Below, piece by piece: positions 11,125 to 20,770 of a stretch of DNA of 54,487 bases (its first letter is position 1; each line of letters begins with the position of its first letter). The stretch is from CALJUZ01 sp003387805 (GTDB lineage Bacteria; Bacillota; Limnochordia; Limnochordales; ZCTH02-B6): NCBI GenBank assembly GCA_937975235.1, contig CALJUZ010000009.1, positions 1-54,487 of the forward strand, given 5' to 3'. A model generated the notes under the pieces. It was given only the letters and a program-made list of their open reading frames with translations, searched no databases and was not told the origin of the DNA. Position numbers and translations under genes: made by a program.

Positions 11125-11904
11125 CTACAATTCCACCGGACCGTCGGGCGCCGGGCGGCCCGGCGCCCCTTCCCGCCGCTCGTACTCGGCGAAAAACGAC
11201 AGCACGCCGTTGGCCACCGCCTGGGCCACCCGCGCCTGGTAGTCCTCCTGCCGCAGCAGCCGCTCCTCCGACGGATTGGAAAGAAAGCCGACTTCGACGA
11301 CGACGGCCGGCACGTGTACGTCTCGTAGTATGCGCAAATCCGCGGAGGCGGGGCGCCGGCGGTTGGGCCCCAGGTCCCGCAGCTCCCGCACCATGGCCGT
11401 CTGGACGTGGGTGGCCAGCACGAAGCTCAGCTCGTCGCCTTCAAGGTAGAAGGTTTGCGCGCCGGACCAGGCCGGATCGGGGAAGCTGTTGGCGTGCAGG
11501 CTCAGCAGCAGCTGGGCGCCGCTGTGGTTGACCAGCTCCGCCCGGCGGATGAGGTCCGCCCGCTGCCGGTGGGGCACCTCTTCGCCCCGCACCAGGTCGT
11601 AGTCGCCCGTCCGGGTCATGACCGTCTCGATGCCGGCTTGTTTCAGCACTTCCTCCAGCTTCAGCGCGATGGCCAGGGTGACGTCTTTCTCCAGCACGCC
11701 CGACGGCCCCACCGCGCCCGGATCGGGCCCGCCGTGTCCCGCGTCGATGGCCACGATGCGCCCCGCCCGGGTGTCGGCCACCGGCGCGCTCATCCAAGGC
11801 AGCCACCTGGCCAGCGCGCCGTACCCGAGCAGAAGCAGCGCCGTGAACAAGACCAGCAAGACATGGCGCCGATGGATTGTCACAAAGAAAACTCTGCCCC
11901 GCAA
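11125..11904 (-). CDS. N-acetylmuramoyl-L-alanine amidase (CwlD-like)
   Basis: This membrane-anchored or secreted zinc amidase of the Amidase_3 family cuts the lactyl-peptide bond of peptidoglycan; CwlD homologues act on spore cortex. An N-terminal hydrophobic segment (VLLVLFTALLLLGYGALA) follows a short basic stretch. Zinc ligands are in DAGHGGPDPGAVG, LEKDVTL and SLHANS, and the catalytic glutamate is in EVGFLSNPSEE. The start is uncertain: TTG 11904 has AGGTG upstream; GTG 11883 would still keep the hydrophobic segment; the frame opens at 11955. Its position just before murA supports a role in wall metabolism. The spore role is inferred from family only. Confidence 0.88.
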   Translation of the reverse strand: MRGRVFFVTIHRRHVLLVLFTALLLLGYGALARWLPWMSAPVADTRAGRIVAIDAGHGGPDPGAVGPSGVLEKDVTLAIALKLEEVLKQAGIETVMTRTGDYDLVRGEEVPHRQRADLIRRAELVNHSGAQLLLSLHANSFPDPAWSGAQTFYLEGDELSFVLATHVQTAMVRELRDLGPNRRRPASADLRILRDVHVPAVVVEVGFLSNPSEERLLRQEDYQARVAQAVANGVLSFFAEYERREGAPGRPAPDGPVEL

Positions 11905-11998
11905 TACATCGCACCTGCTTAACCTGCTTCCGGCGCCGAACGGTGCCGGCGCCACCCCCCGGCCGCTTCTGCGGAAGCGTATTCCCCCCGCGGCCGCG

Positions 11999-12601
11999 CT
12001 ATTCCGTCCGCACCGCCTGCAGGACCCGGTACCCGCTCCCTTTGGCCAATTCCGACACGTTGCCGAAAACTTCCTCCATTTTTCGCGCCAAGCTCTTGGC
12101 GCCCTGGCTGGTGCGGGCCACCATCACCAGCCGCCCGCCGGGCAGCAGGCGGCGGCGGGCCTCCTCCACCCAGGCGTACACCACCCGCTTGCCCGCCCGG
12201 ATGGGGGGATTGGACGCGATGAGCGAAAACCGCCGGCCGCCCGCGGCGGCGAAGCCGTCGCCGGCCACCGCTTCGGCGTTGTCGATGCCGTTGCGCCGCA
12301 GGTTGGCCCGGGCCAGCTCCACGGCCCGCTCGTTGACGTCCACCATCAGGACGCGGGCGTGCGGCGACTCGGCCGCCACGACGATGCCCACGGGGCCGTA
12401 GCCGCAGCCCAGGTCCAGCACGTCGCCCCGGGCCGGCAGCGGCAGATGCTCGATGAGCAGGCGCGTGCCCTTGTCCACCCGGCCTTTGGAAAACACGCCC
12501 GCGTCGGTGACGAAGACGAAGTCCCGCCCCCGCAGCGTCACCGTCACTTCCTCGGGCCGGCTGGCCGCCTGCGGCTTCGATGTGTAATAGTGCTCGGTCA
12601 T
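11999..12601 (-). CDS. RsmC-like class I methyltransferase
   Basis: This 200-residue SAM-dependent methyltransferase is related to the catalytic half of RsmC (16S rRNA guanine-N2) and to Bacillus YbxB. DLGCGYGPVG is SAM motif I near 62-71, VDVNERAVELA is motif II, and ASNPPIRAGK is the (N/D)PP(F/I) motif IV typical of N-methylation of exocyclic amines. The N-terminus HYYTSKP and FSKGRVDKGTRLLIEHL are family-typical. rRNA is the likely substrate, inferred from family. It lies 42 bp after the FAD oxidoreductase gene in the same direction. Confidence 0.88.
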   Translation of the reverse strand: MTEHYYTSKPQAASRPEEVTVTLRGRDFVFVTDAGVFSKGRVDKGTRLLIEHLPLPARGDVLDLGCGYGPVGIVVAAESPHARVLMVDVNERAVELARANLRRNGIDNAEAVAGDGFAAAGGRRFSLIASNPPIRAGKRVVYAWVEEARRRLLPGGRLVMVARTSQGAKSLARKMEEVFGNVSELAKGSGYRVLQAVRTE

Positions 12602-12643
12602 GTCGTCATCCCGCCGTTCCGGCCCGCCGCCGGGGCGCCGCCT

Positions 12644-13885
12644 TCAGGCCCAGCGGGCCGGGTCAAAAGGATTCGGCCCCGCGGGCGGCCGGCCCGTCAC
12701 GTAGTCGGCAATCATCTTGGCCGTCCCGGGCGCCAGGGGCAGCCCCGCCGTGCTGTGCCCCGCAGCGATGAACGCATTCTCAAAGCCGGGCACCGGCCCG
12801 ATGACGGGCAGGCCGTCGGGCGTCACCGGCCGCATGCCCACCCACTCCACCGCGTCCAGGCTTCCGTTGTAGTTTGGCAAATACTCGGGGATCTTCTTGT
12901 GCAGCGCCTCGATGCGGGCCCGCTCCATGTTCAGATTGATGCCCGAGAACTCGATGGTGCCCGCGTAGCGGGTGCCCCGGCTCAGGGGCGTGCACGCGAT
13001 TTTCGCGTCGCCCAGGAACACCGACGCCCGCAGCTTCGGATTGGGCGCCGAAAACTGCAGGCTGTAGCCTTTGCCCGCCTGCATGGGCAGCGAATAGCCC
13101 AAAGCTTTGGCCAGCTGGCCCGCCCACGCCCCCGTGGCGATGACGACGTCGTCCCCAGCCACGGTCTCGGTTTTCGTCTTGACGCCCGTCAACCGGTGGC
13201 CCTGCCGTTCAAACCCGGTCACTTCCGTAGAGAACATCAGCCGCACGCCGTCGGCCTCCAGCCGGGACGCCAGCGCCCGCAGGACCGAGCCGGGGTCGGT
13301 GTGCCGGGCCTCTTTGATAAACACGCCGCCCACGATGCGCGGACCCAGCTCCGGCTCCATCTCCCGGGCTTCCTGCGCGCTGAGCCGGACCGGCTCGCCC
13401 AGGCCGAACTCGGCCATGGTTTGGTGGTCCTTAAATCCCGTCTCCCAGGCGTTCTCGTCCAAGTAAACGCTGAGGAGGCCTTGGTGATGCATTTCGAAGT
13501 CAAGACCGTCTTCCGCCAGCCGGTCGTATTCGGCGTGGGCCATCGAGGTCAGGCTGGCCGTGGCCTCGCAGCCGTGACGGTACGCTTCCGCGTTGCAATA
13601 CTTGAGAAACTGCGTGAACCAGCCCGTCAGCCGGGGCAGCGCCGTCGGCTTGATGTACAGCGGGCTGTCGGGCTGCACCATCATCTTCAGCCCTTCCCAG
13701 TGCAGGCCCGGCGCCGGCAGCGGCAGCGCCCGGGCGGGAATGACCCAGCCCGCGTTGCCGAAGGACGAACCGGAGCCCAGCTCCGCTTTGTCGATGACCA
13801 CCACGTCCATCCCCCGCCGCCGCAGCTCGTACGCGGTCCACAAGCCGACGATGCCGGCGCCGACGACAACGACCCGTTTCGACAT
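12644..13885 (-). CDS. FAD-dependent amino-acid dehydrogenase (DadA/DAO family)
   Basis: This flavoenzyme (413 residues) has an N-terminal dinucleotide fold VVVVGAGIVGLWTAYELRRRG and the ID(K) acidic turn that binds ADP-ribose. GSGSSFGNAGWVIPA near 38-52 is typical of D-amino-acid dehydrogenase small subunits, and GMRPVTPDGLPVIGP plus GHSTAGLPLAPGTA near the C-terminus are the shared DAO signature. It most likely oxidises a D- or secondary amino acid and passes electrons to the quinone pool; the substrate is not determinable. The start at ATG 13885 has AAGGAG eight bases upstream. In monoderm bacteria it could help recycle D-alanine or glycine. Its neighbours (RsmC-like, amidase, murA) hint at wall turnover but do not prove it. 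Confidence 0.85.
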   Translation of the reverse strand: MSKRVVVVGAGIVGLWTAYELRRRGMDVVVIDKAELGSGSSFGNAGWVIPARALPLPAPGLHWEGLKMMVQPDSPLYIKPTALPRLTGWFTQFLKYCNAEAYRHGCEATASLTSMAHAEYDRLAEDGLDFEMHHQGLLSVYLDENAWETGFKDHQTMAEFGLGEPVRLSAQEAREMEPELGPRIVGGVFIKEARHTDPGSVLRALASRLEADGVRLMFSTEVTGFERQGHRLTGVKTKTETVAGDDVVIATGAWAGQLAKALGYSLPMQAGKGYSLQFSAPNPKLRASVFLGDAKIACTPLSRGTRYAGTIEFSGINLNMERARIEALHKKIPEYLPNYNGSLDAVEWVGMRPVTPDGLPVIGPVPGFENAFIAAGHSTAGLPLAPGTAKMIADYVTGRPPAGPNPFDPARWA

Positions 13886-13998
13886 GCATCCATCTCCTTG
13901 CCGTGCCATGTAGATTGTTGCGATGAGGGCGTGACTTCAAACCCAAAGGCCGCCCGGGCGCGAATCCGCCGCCGCTGCCGCGACGGCGGCCTTGCCGC

Positions 13999-14610
13999 TC
14001 ACGACGGCCGCGGCGCGGACAGCCCCGGCGGCCCCGGAGGCCGGACGACGCCCGCTTCGGTCACGATGAGGTCTACGCCTTGATCGTGCTCCTCGGAGGG
14101 CAGCTCGTCGACCACTTGCACGGAAAACGCCCAGCCGATGCGCAGGATGCGCCTCGGCAGCCGGGCGAAAAACCGGTCGTAGTAGCCGCCGCCCTGGCCC
14201 AGCCGCCGGCCGTTGCGGTCAAAACCGACGGCGGGCACCACCACGGCGTCCAGGCTCTCGGGCGGCACCGGCGGAACGTCCGGCGGCGGCTGCGGAATGC
14301 CGAAGTACGGCCCCGGCACCAGCTCGTCCCACGACGAGACGGGCACCACGTCCATCTCCCCCGGCCGTTCCCGGTCCAGGCGCGGCAGGAAGACCCGGTG
14401 GCCGGCCCGCAACAGGCGCCCGGCCAGCGGTTTCGTCGGCGCTTCGGATCCAGCCGCCGCATACAATAGTACATTCAGGGAACCGGCGCGGGCAATCTCG
14501 GGCAGGCTGAAAAAATGGTCAACCATACGCTGCGCCTTGGCCGCCCGCTCCCCGGGCGGCAAGGCCGCCCGGGCCGCCCGCAGCCGGCGCCGCCACCCTC
14601 CCTTGTCCAT
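13999..14610 (-). CDS. 5-formyltetrahydrofolate cyclo-ligase
   Basis: The enzyme (203 residues) converts 5-formyl-THF to 5,10-methenyl-THF using ATP, returning a storage folate to one-carbon metabolism. The N-terminal basic KGGWRRRLRAARAALPPGER and the signature GQGGGYYDRFFARLP (ATP/folate site) near residue 150 are clear, as is VVPAVGFDRNGRRLG. ATG 14610 is used because GGAGGGG lies eight bases upstream; the longer frame to 14664 would add only a Gly/Arg-rich stretch. The C-terminus ends in a Pro-rich tail. Confidence 0.9.
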   Translation of the reverse strand: MDKGGWRRRLRAARAALPPGERAAKAQRMVDHFFSLPEIARAGSLNVLLYAAAGSEAPTKPLAGRLLRAGHRVFLPRLDRERPGEMDVVPVSSWDELVPGPYFGIPQPPPDVPPVPPESLDAVVVPAVGFDRNGRRLGQGGGYYDRFFARLPRRILRIGWAFSVQVVDELPSEEHDQGVDLIVTEAGVVRPPGPPGLSAPRPS

Positions 14611-14685
14611 CCGACCGTCCCCTCCGGCCCGCCCGCGGCCGCGCGCGGGCCCGCCTGCGGCCACGCGGTTCCGCCGCCGCCCTTG

Positions 14686-15612
14686 TTATTTCGCTCCCTG
14701 GCCCATGCGGCGGGCGCCGCCTGCGGCCGCGACGGCGGGCCCGGCATGGCGGAAGTGCAGGAACACGCCGATGCCCGTCAAAATGACCAGCCCCGCCGCC
14801 ACCTGAATCGGCGCCGGCGTCTCGCCCAGAATCAACATGGCCAGCAGCACCGTGCCCACCGGCTCGCCGAGAATCGCCACGGACACCACCGAGGCCGGCA
14901 CGTGCTGCAGCGCCCAGTTGAACACGGTGTGGCCCATCAGCGTAGGCACCACCGCGATGCCCGCGAACAGCCACCACTCCCGGGCGGCGAAGCCCGACAG
15001 GGGCAAGCCCATGGCCGCGGCCATGACGCCCAGCACCGCCGCCGCCGCGCCGTACACGAAAAAGACGTAGACCAGCAGCGACATGCGGGACCGCAGCTTC
15101 TGCCCGATAAGCAGATAGCCCGACACGAGGATGGCCGCCGCGATGGCCAGCATGTCGCCGAAGAGGTTGCTCTCGCCCTGGGTTGCGGAATGGGCGCCGA
15201 TGAAATACGCCCCCACCAGCGCCAGCCCCATGCCGCCCAGCGACGGCAGCGTCACCCGCTCCCGCCAGAGGAGGTAAGCGATGAGCATCACCCAGATGGG
15301 CTGGGTGGTCACCAGCACCGTGGAGCTGGCTACGCTGGTCAGCCGCAGCGAAAAGAACCACACCACGTAGTGCAGCGCCAAAAACACACCCGAGAGGAGC
15401 GCCAGCGCCGCGTCCCGGGCGGGCGTGCTCCACAGGCCGGCCCGTTCCCGGGCCGCCAGGAACGGCGCCAGCATCAGCCAGGCAAACAGCACCCGGTAGA
15501 AGGCCAAAACGACCGGCGGCACGCCGGACAGCTTGACGAAAATGGCCGACGTCGAGACGGCCGCGACGCCGAATGCGATCAGTCCGTAGACGCAGCGCGG
15601 TGCCCGTGTCAT
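14686..15612 (-). CDS. EamA-family (DMT superfamily) membrane transporter
   Basis: This 308-residue integral membrane protein has about ten hydrophobic spans arranged as two five-span EamA repeats. The first repeat ends around residue 135 (LGGMGLALVGAYFIGA) and the second around 285 (VAAGLVILTGIGVFLHF). Family-typical segments are SVASSTVLVTTQPIWVMLIA and VSVAILGEPVGTVLLAMLI. Members export amino acids or other metabolites or remain unassigned; no substrate can be given. The ATG follows GGGAGCAGCC. It is the first gene of a leftward run that continues with the cyclo-ligase 75 bp later. Confidence 0.88.
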   Translation of the reverse strand: MTRAPRCVYGLIAFGVAAVSTSAIFVKLSGVPPVVLAFYRVLFAWLMLAPFLAARERAGLWSTPARDAALALLSGVFLALHYVVWFFSLRLTSVASSTVLVTTQPIWVMLIAYLLWRERVTLPSLGGMGLALVGAYFIGAHSATQGESNLFGDMLAIAAAILVSGYLLIGQKLRSRMSLLVYVFFVYGAAAAVLGVMAAAMGLPLSGFAAREWWLFAGIAVVPTLMGHTVFNWALQHVPASVVSVAILGEPVGTVLLAMLILGETPAPIQVAAGLVILTGIGVFLHFRHAGPAVAAAGGARRMGQGAK

Positions 15613-15813
15613 GGCTGCTCCCTTCGTTCCGTCGACGCGTTCCGGTGACTCGTTCAGGCGGTTGGCCGGCCCGCCTCGTGCCGGCGACGGGGTCGTTGTC
15701 TTTCAATAAACCGAAAACTTGGGTGGCCTCCGCATCAGTTTACCACTTTTGGACAACGGAGTCCTCTTCGTGCCCGCCGGCACGGGCGCCGGAAAGCCGG
15801 CGCCGCCGCGACG

Positions 15814-15844
15814 AAAAAACAACGGGCGGCGCTTCGCGCCGCCC
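15814..15844 (-). terminator. Rho-independent terminator of the helicase-M16 unit
   Basis: On the minus strand, nine-base arms GGGCGGCGC and GCGCCGCCC with a 3-nt loop are followed by GTTGTTTTTT. It lies 44 bp past the YmfH-like gene. A second hairpin without a T-run (GGCGCCGG/CCGGCGCC, 15785-15804) follows. Confidence 0.9.
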
Positions 15845-15887
15845 GCTGCGCCCTCGGGGCGCCGCATCGCACAGGCGGGAGAGCCCG

Positions 15888-17216
15888 TCACGACTTGGGC
15901 CACACGATGGACACCGCCGCCGCCTCCGGCCGCAGGTGTTCGGTGAACCGCGCGTTGACCTCGTCGGGCGTCACCTGCTCCAGCACCTGCATGTACTCGA
16001 ACAGGGACGTGCCCTTGAAATGGTAAAAGAGAAAGCCGTTGGCGATGAACTCCAGGGAATCGAACATCTGGACGAACTCGCCCACCCCCTGCCGCTGCGC
16101 CCGCCGGATTTCCCCCTCGGGGATGCCGTCCCGGCGCAGCCGTTCCAGCCCCGCCGTGAGCCTGTCGTGGAGCTCGTGCGGGTCCCGGGTTTCGCCCGCC
16201 ATCACCGTGTGGCCGAAGTTGGACCCGGCCTGGTGGCGGGCGCCGAAGCCGTCGTCGATCAAGTCCGCGTCGTACAGCTCCTGATACAGCGCCGAGCTGC
16301 GGCCCAGCGCCGCGGACAGGGCCAGCGACGCGGTCACTTCCCGCCGCAGCGCCTCCAGCGCCGCCCGGCGGCCGGCCGCCTCCCCGCCGCCCTCGCCGGC
16401 CCGCACGGCCTCCGCGTCTTTGAAACCCAAGGCGTACAGCGGCCGCGCCGCGGCCATCTTTTCCTCCACCCGGGCTTCCGCCACGCTCTCGGGCTCCGGA
16501 TCAAAAAGCCGCTCCACCGGCGGCCGGAAGCGGTAGTTCCGCCCGGCCATGTCGTCCGCCACCTGCTGCAGCACCGCGTCCGGGTCCACGTCGCCCACCA
16601 CGAACACGGCCATGTTGCTGGGATGATAAAACGTGTCGTAGCACAGCTGCAGCGTATCCGCCGTAATGCGCCGGATGGACTCGGGCGTGCCGGCGATGTC
16701 GATGCGCACCGGGTGCACGTGGTACAGCGCCTGCAGCAAGTTCATCCAAAGGCGGTGCCGCGGCTGATCCTGGTACATCCGAATCTCCTGCTCGATGATG
16801 CCGATCTCTTTCTGCACGCCCGCCTCGGTGAAATGCGGCGCCTGCACGAAGTCCAGCAGCCGGTCGAAGGCCTGCGGAAAGTTGTCGGTGGCCGAAAACA
16901 AGTAGCTGGTCATCACGTGGCTGGTGTAGGCGTTCACCGACGCGCCCAAATCGGCAAACGCATTGAACACGTGCCCGCTTTCGTCCTCAAACAGCTGGTG
17001 TTCCAGAAAGTGGGCAATGCCGTCGGGCACCTCGATGACGTCGGGCCGGTCGTGCCGACGGAAGCGGTTGTCGATGGAGCCGTAGCGGGTAGAGAACACC
17101 GCGTACCGCTTGTGAAAGCCGGGCTTGCGCATGACGAACACGCCCAGGCCGTTGTCCAGCCAGGTCCGCCAAACCTCGTCACGCAGCCGCGCATCCTGAT
17201 CCTTCTGCCAAGCCAT
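15888..17216 (-). CDS. M16 zinc peptidase, YmfH-like (active partner)
   Basis: This pitrilysin-family peptidase (442 residues) keeps the inverted zinc motif HFLEH (about 69-73), as HFLEHQLFE, and the downstream glutamates in EIGIIEQEIRMYQD, so it should be catalytically active. GASVNAYTSHVMTSYLF and HPSNMAVFVVGDVDPD are family-typical. ATG 17216 is chosen over GTG 17225 because AAGGAG is eight bases before it. A Gly/Ala/Arg-rich insertion lies near residue 285. It follows the YmfF-like gene by 82 bp; the two subunits are expected to form a heterodimer like YmfF/YmfH or AlbF/AlbE. In Bacillus such pairs process peptides; the substrate here is unknown. Confidence 0.9.
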   Translation of the reverse strand: MAWQKDQDARLRDEVWRTWLDNGLGVFVMRKPGFHKRYAVFSTRYGSIDNRFRRHDRPDVIEVPDGIAHFLEHQLFEDESGHVFNAFADLGASVNAYTSHVMTSYLFSATDNFPQAFDRLLDFVQAPHFTEAGVQKEIGIIEQEIRMYQDQPRHRLWMNLLQALYHVHPVRIDIAGTPESIRRITADTLQLCYDTFYHPSNMAVFVVGDVDPDAVLQQVADDMAGRNYRFRPPVERLFDPEPESVAEARVEEKMAAARPLYALGFKDAEAVRAGEGGGEAAGRRAALEALRREVTASLALSAALGRSSALYQELYDADLIDDGFGARHQAGSNFGHTVMAGETRDPHELHDRLTAGLERLRRDGIPEGEIRRAQRQGVGEFVQMFDSLEFIANGFLFYHFKGTSLFEYMQVLEQVTPDEVNARFTEHLRPEAAAVSIVWPKS

Positions 17217-17298
17217 CGCGCTCACTCCTTGCGCCGAATCCGTCGGCCGACACTCTCGCGCCGGCAGGAAGCTCCGGGCCGGGGACGAAACCGCCGCG

Positions 17299-18606
17299 TC
17301 ACCGGACCGCCCCGGGACCGGGCGCGGCGTCGGGCCCGTTCCCCTCGGGCGAGCGAAGGAAGTAGATGGTGTCCGGCCGCACCCGCGCCGCCACCCGCCG
17401 GACGTCCTCCACCGTAACGGCCTTCAGCTCCTCGATGTGCTCGTCCACCGGCCGCAGCCGGCCGTTGATGATGCCCAGCAGCCGCGAGCCCATAATCCGC
17501 GACGGGCTGTCCCGGCCCGAAAGCAGGGCGTTGATCAAGCCCTTCTTCGTCTGTTCCAGCTCGGCATCGGTCACGTCGCCCGCGGCCACGGCCTCCAGCT
17601 GCTCCCGCACGATGCCCAGCGCCTGCCGGTACTTCTCCACCGCGATGCCCGCGGTAATCATCATGACGCCTTTCGTGCCTTCCAGCTGGGACCACGTATA
17701 ATACGCGAGGCTGGCCCGCTCCCGCACGTTGACGAACAGCTTCGAGTGGGGAAACGCGCCCAAAATGCCGTTGTACACCTGCAGCGCGGGGTAGTCGTCG
17801 TCGGGATAGCGCACCCCGGTCCGCAGGCCCATGACCAGCACGCCCTGCTGCACGTCCCGGTGCTCCACGACCGTGCGCTCCTGCCCGGGCGTGCGCACCA
17901 CCACCGGCCCGGGCTGCCGGATGCGCCCCCGCGGCAGCCGGAAATGCCGCCGCACCATGGCCGCGGCCTCGTCGGGGTCCACCGGCCCCACCACGAACAT
18001 GTCCACGGGGCTCGTTTCCAGCACGTGCCGGTAATGCTCGTACAAGCCTTCCGGCGTCACCCGGCGCAGCTGCTCCACGTCGCCGTACGCGTTCAGCCCG
18101 AACGGCTCGTCCTTGCACATCTCCTCCCGCAGCCGGTTCACCGCGTACCGGCGGCGGTCGTTGATCAGGCTCTCGATGCGGCGCCGCAAAATCTCGGCTT
18201 CCTGCGTCACGTACTCCGCCCGGAAAACGCCGTTTTCCAGCGCCGGGTCCAGCAGGGCCTCGGCCAGAAACGCCACCACTTTCTCCGTGGAACCGATGCG
18301 CTCCGGCAAAAACTGCTCGTCGGCCACCGACGCGCCCAGCTCGATTTGCTGCGTTTCGCCGATTTTGCCCACGTCGGCGCCGAACTGGGCGCCGTACAGT
18401 TCCTCCATGCACCGGGCGATGTCGCGGGCCGTGGGATGCCGCCGGGTGCCCCGCCGCAGCACGAAGGGCAGCACCGCGTTCAGCGAGTGCTCGTCCGCGT
18501 TCAGGCTGCGCCGCAGCACCAGCTTCAGCCACGTCGTCTTGAACTTGTCCGTCGGCGCGACGTACAGGTCAAACCCTTGGTCGATGGAAACTTTTTGAAA
18601 TTCCAT
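17299..18606 (-). CDS. M16-family protein, YmfF-like (inactive partner)
   Basis: This is a 435-residue M16 fold protein without an HxxEH motif: the region after the first strands reads LPFVLRRGTRRHPT, so it is predicted to be non-catalytic but to supply the substrate-binding R/Y residues to the active partner. The segments ERASLAYYTWSQLEG and YNGILGAFPHSKLFVNVRE match the C-terminal half of YmfF/AlbF-type proteins. ATG 18606 follows GGGGGTGGGC; further upstream codons are Gly/Pro-rich and discarded. It lies 88 bp after the helicase stop and before the YmfH-like gene, so all three are probably one transcript. Confidence 0.88.
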   Translation of the reverse strand: MEFQKVSIDQGFDLYVAPTDKFKTTWLKLVLRRSLNADEHSLNAVLPFVLRRGTRRHPTARDIARCMEELYGAQFGADVGKIGETQQIELGASVADEQFLPERIGSTEKVVAFLAEALLDPALENGVFRAEYVTQEAEILRRRIESLINDRRRYAVNRLREEMCKDEPFGLNAYGDVEQLRRVTPEGLYEHYRHVLETSPVDMFVVGPVDPDEAAAMVRRHFRLPRGRIRQPGPVVVRTPGQERTVVEHRDVQQGVLVMGLRTGVRYPDDDYPALQVYNGILGAFPHSKLFVNVRERASLAYYTWSQLEGTKGVMMITAGIAVEKYRQALGIVREQLEAVAAGDVTDAELEQTKKGLINALLSGRDSPSRIMGSRLLGIINGRLRPVDEHIEELKAVTVEDVRRVAARVRPDTIYFLRSPEGNGPDAAPGPGAVR

Positions 18607-18694
18607 GCCCACCCCCGGCGCCTCCTTTGCCCCCGCCCGGCGGCCCTTCGCGCCGGCAGGCCGCAAGGCGCGGCCGGTCAGGCCGCGGCCTGCG

Positions 18695-20770
18695 CTACAG
18701 CACGATGGCCACTTCGTCGCGGTCCACCCGTTTGATGCACTCCAGCAGCTTGGCCTTCAGCAGCTCGTCCTCGCCGCACGCGAAGCGCACCTGCCGCAAC
18801 AGGTCGATGCCCCGCCGCAGCATGTAGACGATGTCGCCTTCGTCCTGATACGCCCCGCGCAGCAGCCGGGCAAACTCCTCGCCTCGGCTCCACCGGTAGG
18901 CCAGCTGCGCGGCGTGGTCGTTGAAGCGCACCGTGGCCGTCCCCACCCGGTCCAGTTCCAGCTGGGCCAGGCGCTTGACATGGCGCTCCACCGCTTTCAC
19001 GTCAAAGGCGTTGTGCGGATAGCGGCCTTCGGACTTGCGCGGCTCGTAGTCGATGGACACGGCCAGGGCGTTGATCTGGTCCACGTCCAGCTCGTGGAAC
19101 CAGCCCTCGAAAAACAGCTCCGTGACCAGCAGCTCCTGGATGTTGATCATGGCCGCGAACTCGCCGCGCGCCGTCAGCTTCCCGTCGCGGATGTAGTCCA
19201 GCTCCTCCAGCAGGCGGCGCTTGGCCTCGAACTCCCAAACGTACTCCTCCGCCGGCGACGGCTTGGCCAAGTCCCGCTCCAGCGCCCGCACCCGGCGCCG
19301 GGCCGCCCGCCGCTCCCGGCCGTCCGCGCCCTGCCGCTCCAGCGCTTCCAGCCGCTGCCGCGCCCGCTCCAGCGCTTCGCTCCAGCGCCGGCGCTGCCGC
19401 TCGCCCTGAAACGTGGCGAAGTTTTTGCTCAAAATGTCCCGGATCTCTTCGTCGCTGTACTTGCGCACCAAGTTCAGCACCGTGTTGTACGTGACGGTGA
19501 AGCGGCTGCGCAGCGGCTCGATCTCGTCCTCCCGCATGCTGGGAAACTCTTCGGGGACGAAGTAGTTGAAGTCGGTCATGGTAAACACGTAGCCGCGCTC
19601 GTCGATGCCCCGCCGCCCCGCCCGGCCGGCCATCTGGAAATACTCCCGGTTGGTCAGGACCCGGAACGTCTCGCCGTCCCACTTGGTCACCGATTCAAAG
19701 CACACGCTGCGGCACGGGAAGTTGAGCCCCACGGCGAACGTCTCCGTGCAGTACAGCACCTTGATGAGCCGCTGCTCGAACAAATCCTCCACGATGTCCT
19801 TGACCACGGGCAGCAGCCCCGCGTGGTGGTAGCCGATGCCCCGGCCCAGCAGGCTGCGCAGGTGCGAGAGGCGCGGGACGGTAGTGCGCCCGTGGCGGGC
19901 CAGGTGGTGCTCGATGACGTCGTGCACCCGCTTTTTCTCCGCCCCGGTCAAAAAGTCGAACTGCTCGCCCAGCTCGGCCGCGTTCACTTCGCAGCGGCGC
20001 CGGCTGAAGGTGAAAAACAAGCACGGCAAGTAATGCCGGCGGATTTCTTTGACCAGGTCCAGGTGCGTCGTCCGCGGAAACTCCAGTTTCAGCCGGGCGT
20101 TGTCCCGCACCCGCAGCCGCTCGGCGTAGCGGCGGTAGCGCTGGGTCAGCTTGCGCAGCGTGGTGATGCCCGCCGTCACTTCGTACACGTAGTGCGACAG
20201 CGGCACCGCCCGCTCGGGGTGGTACACCACCTGCACGGGATGCCCGTGCACCTGCGTCACCCATTCGGCCAGCTCGTCCACGTTGGGAATGGTGGCCGAC
20301 AGACCCAAGAACCGCATGCCCGGCGGCATGAAGATGAGGCTTTCCTCCCACACGCTGCCCCGGTGCGGATCGTCGATGTAGTGGATTTCGTCAAAGATGC
20401 AGTACGCCACGTCCTCGACCCGCTCGGGGTCCTGGTGCAGCAGGTTGCGGAAAATCTCCGTCGTCATGATCAAGACCGGCGCGTCGGAGTTGACCACCAC
20501 GTCCCCCGTCAAAATCCCGACTTGGTCGTCGCCCAGCAGGCGCTTGAACTCCTTGAACTTCTGGTTGCTGAGCGCTTTGATGGGGGCCGTGTAGACGACG
20601 CGCCGGCCGCGCCGCGCCATCTCTTCAATCAAATAGTCGGCCACCAAGGTCTTGCCGGTGCCCGTGGGCGCCGACACCAGCACGCTGTAGTTTTGCTCCA
20701 CGTAGGCGATGGCTTGACTTTGGAACTCGTCCAGCGCATAGCCGCGATAGTGGGTGATGGCGGTCGTCAC
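18695..20770 (-). CDS. Ski2-like DExH-box RNA helicase
   Basis: This 691-residue superfamily-2 helicase resembles Mtr4/Ski2 and actinobacterial HelY. Motif I is APTGTGKT at 34-41, motif II DEIH at 127-130, motif III SAT at 158-160 and motif VI QMAGRAGRRG at 379-388. The C-terminal 300 residues have a basic coiled stretch (RQRRRWSEALERARQRLEALE) and the DSHCT-like helical domain. It probably unwinds structured RNA for decay or ribosome maturation. Starts GTG 20770 and TTG 20794 are both possible; GTG 20770 follows AAAGGGG. The promoter is at 20878-20906, divergent from queG. It is the first gene of the helicase-ymfF-ymfH unit. Confidence 0.9.
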   Translation of the reverse strand: MTTAITHYRGYALDEFQSQAIAYVEQNYSVLVSAPTGTGKTLVADYLIEEMARRGRRVVYTAPIKALSNQKFKEFKRLLGDDQVGILTGDVVVNSDAPVLIMTTEIFRNLLHQDPERVEDVAYCIFDEIHYIDDPHRGSVWEESLIFMPPGMRFLGLSATIPNVDELAEWVTQVHGHPVQVVYHPERAVPLSHYVYEVTAGITTLRKLTQRYRRYAERLRVRDNARLKLEFPRTTHLDLVKEIRRHYLPCLFFTFSRRRCEVNAAELGEQFDFLTGAEKKRVHDVIEHHLARHGRTTVPRLSHLRSLLGRGIGYHHAGLLPVVKDIVEDLFEQRLIKVLYCTETFAVGLNFPCRSVCFESVTKWDGETFRVLTNREYFQMAGRAGRRGIDERGYVFTMTDFNYFVPEEFPSMREDEIEPLRSRFTVTYNTVLNLVRKYSDEEIRDILSKNFATFQGERQRRRWSEALERARQRLEALERQGADGRERRAARRRVRALERDLAKPSPAEEYVWEFEAKRRLLEELDYIRDGKLTARGEFAAMINIQELLVTELFFEGWFHELDVDQINALAVSIDYEPRKSEGRYPHNAFDVKAVERHVKRLAQLELDRVGTATVRFNDHAAQLAYRWSRGEEFARLLRGAYQDEGDIVYMLRRGIDLLRQVRFACGEDELLKAKLLECIKRVDRDEVAIVL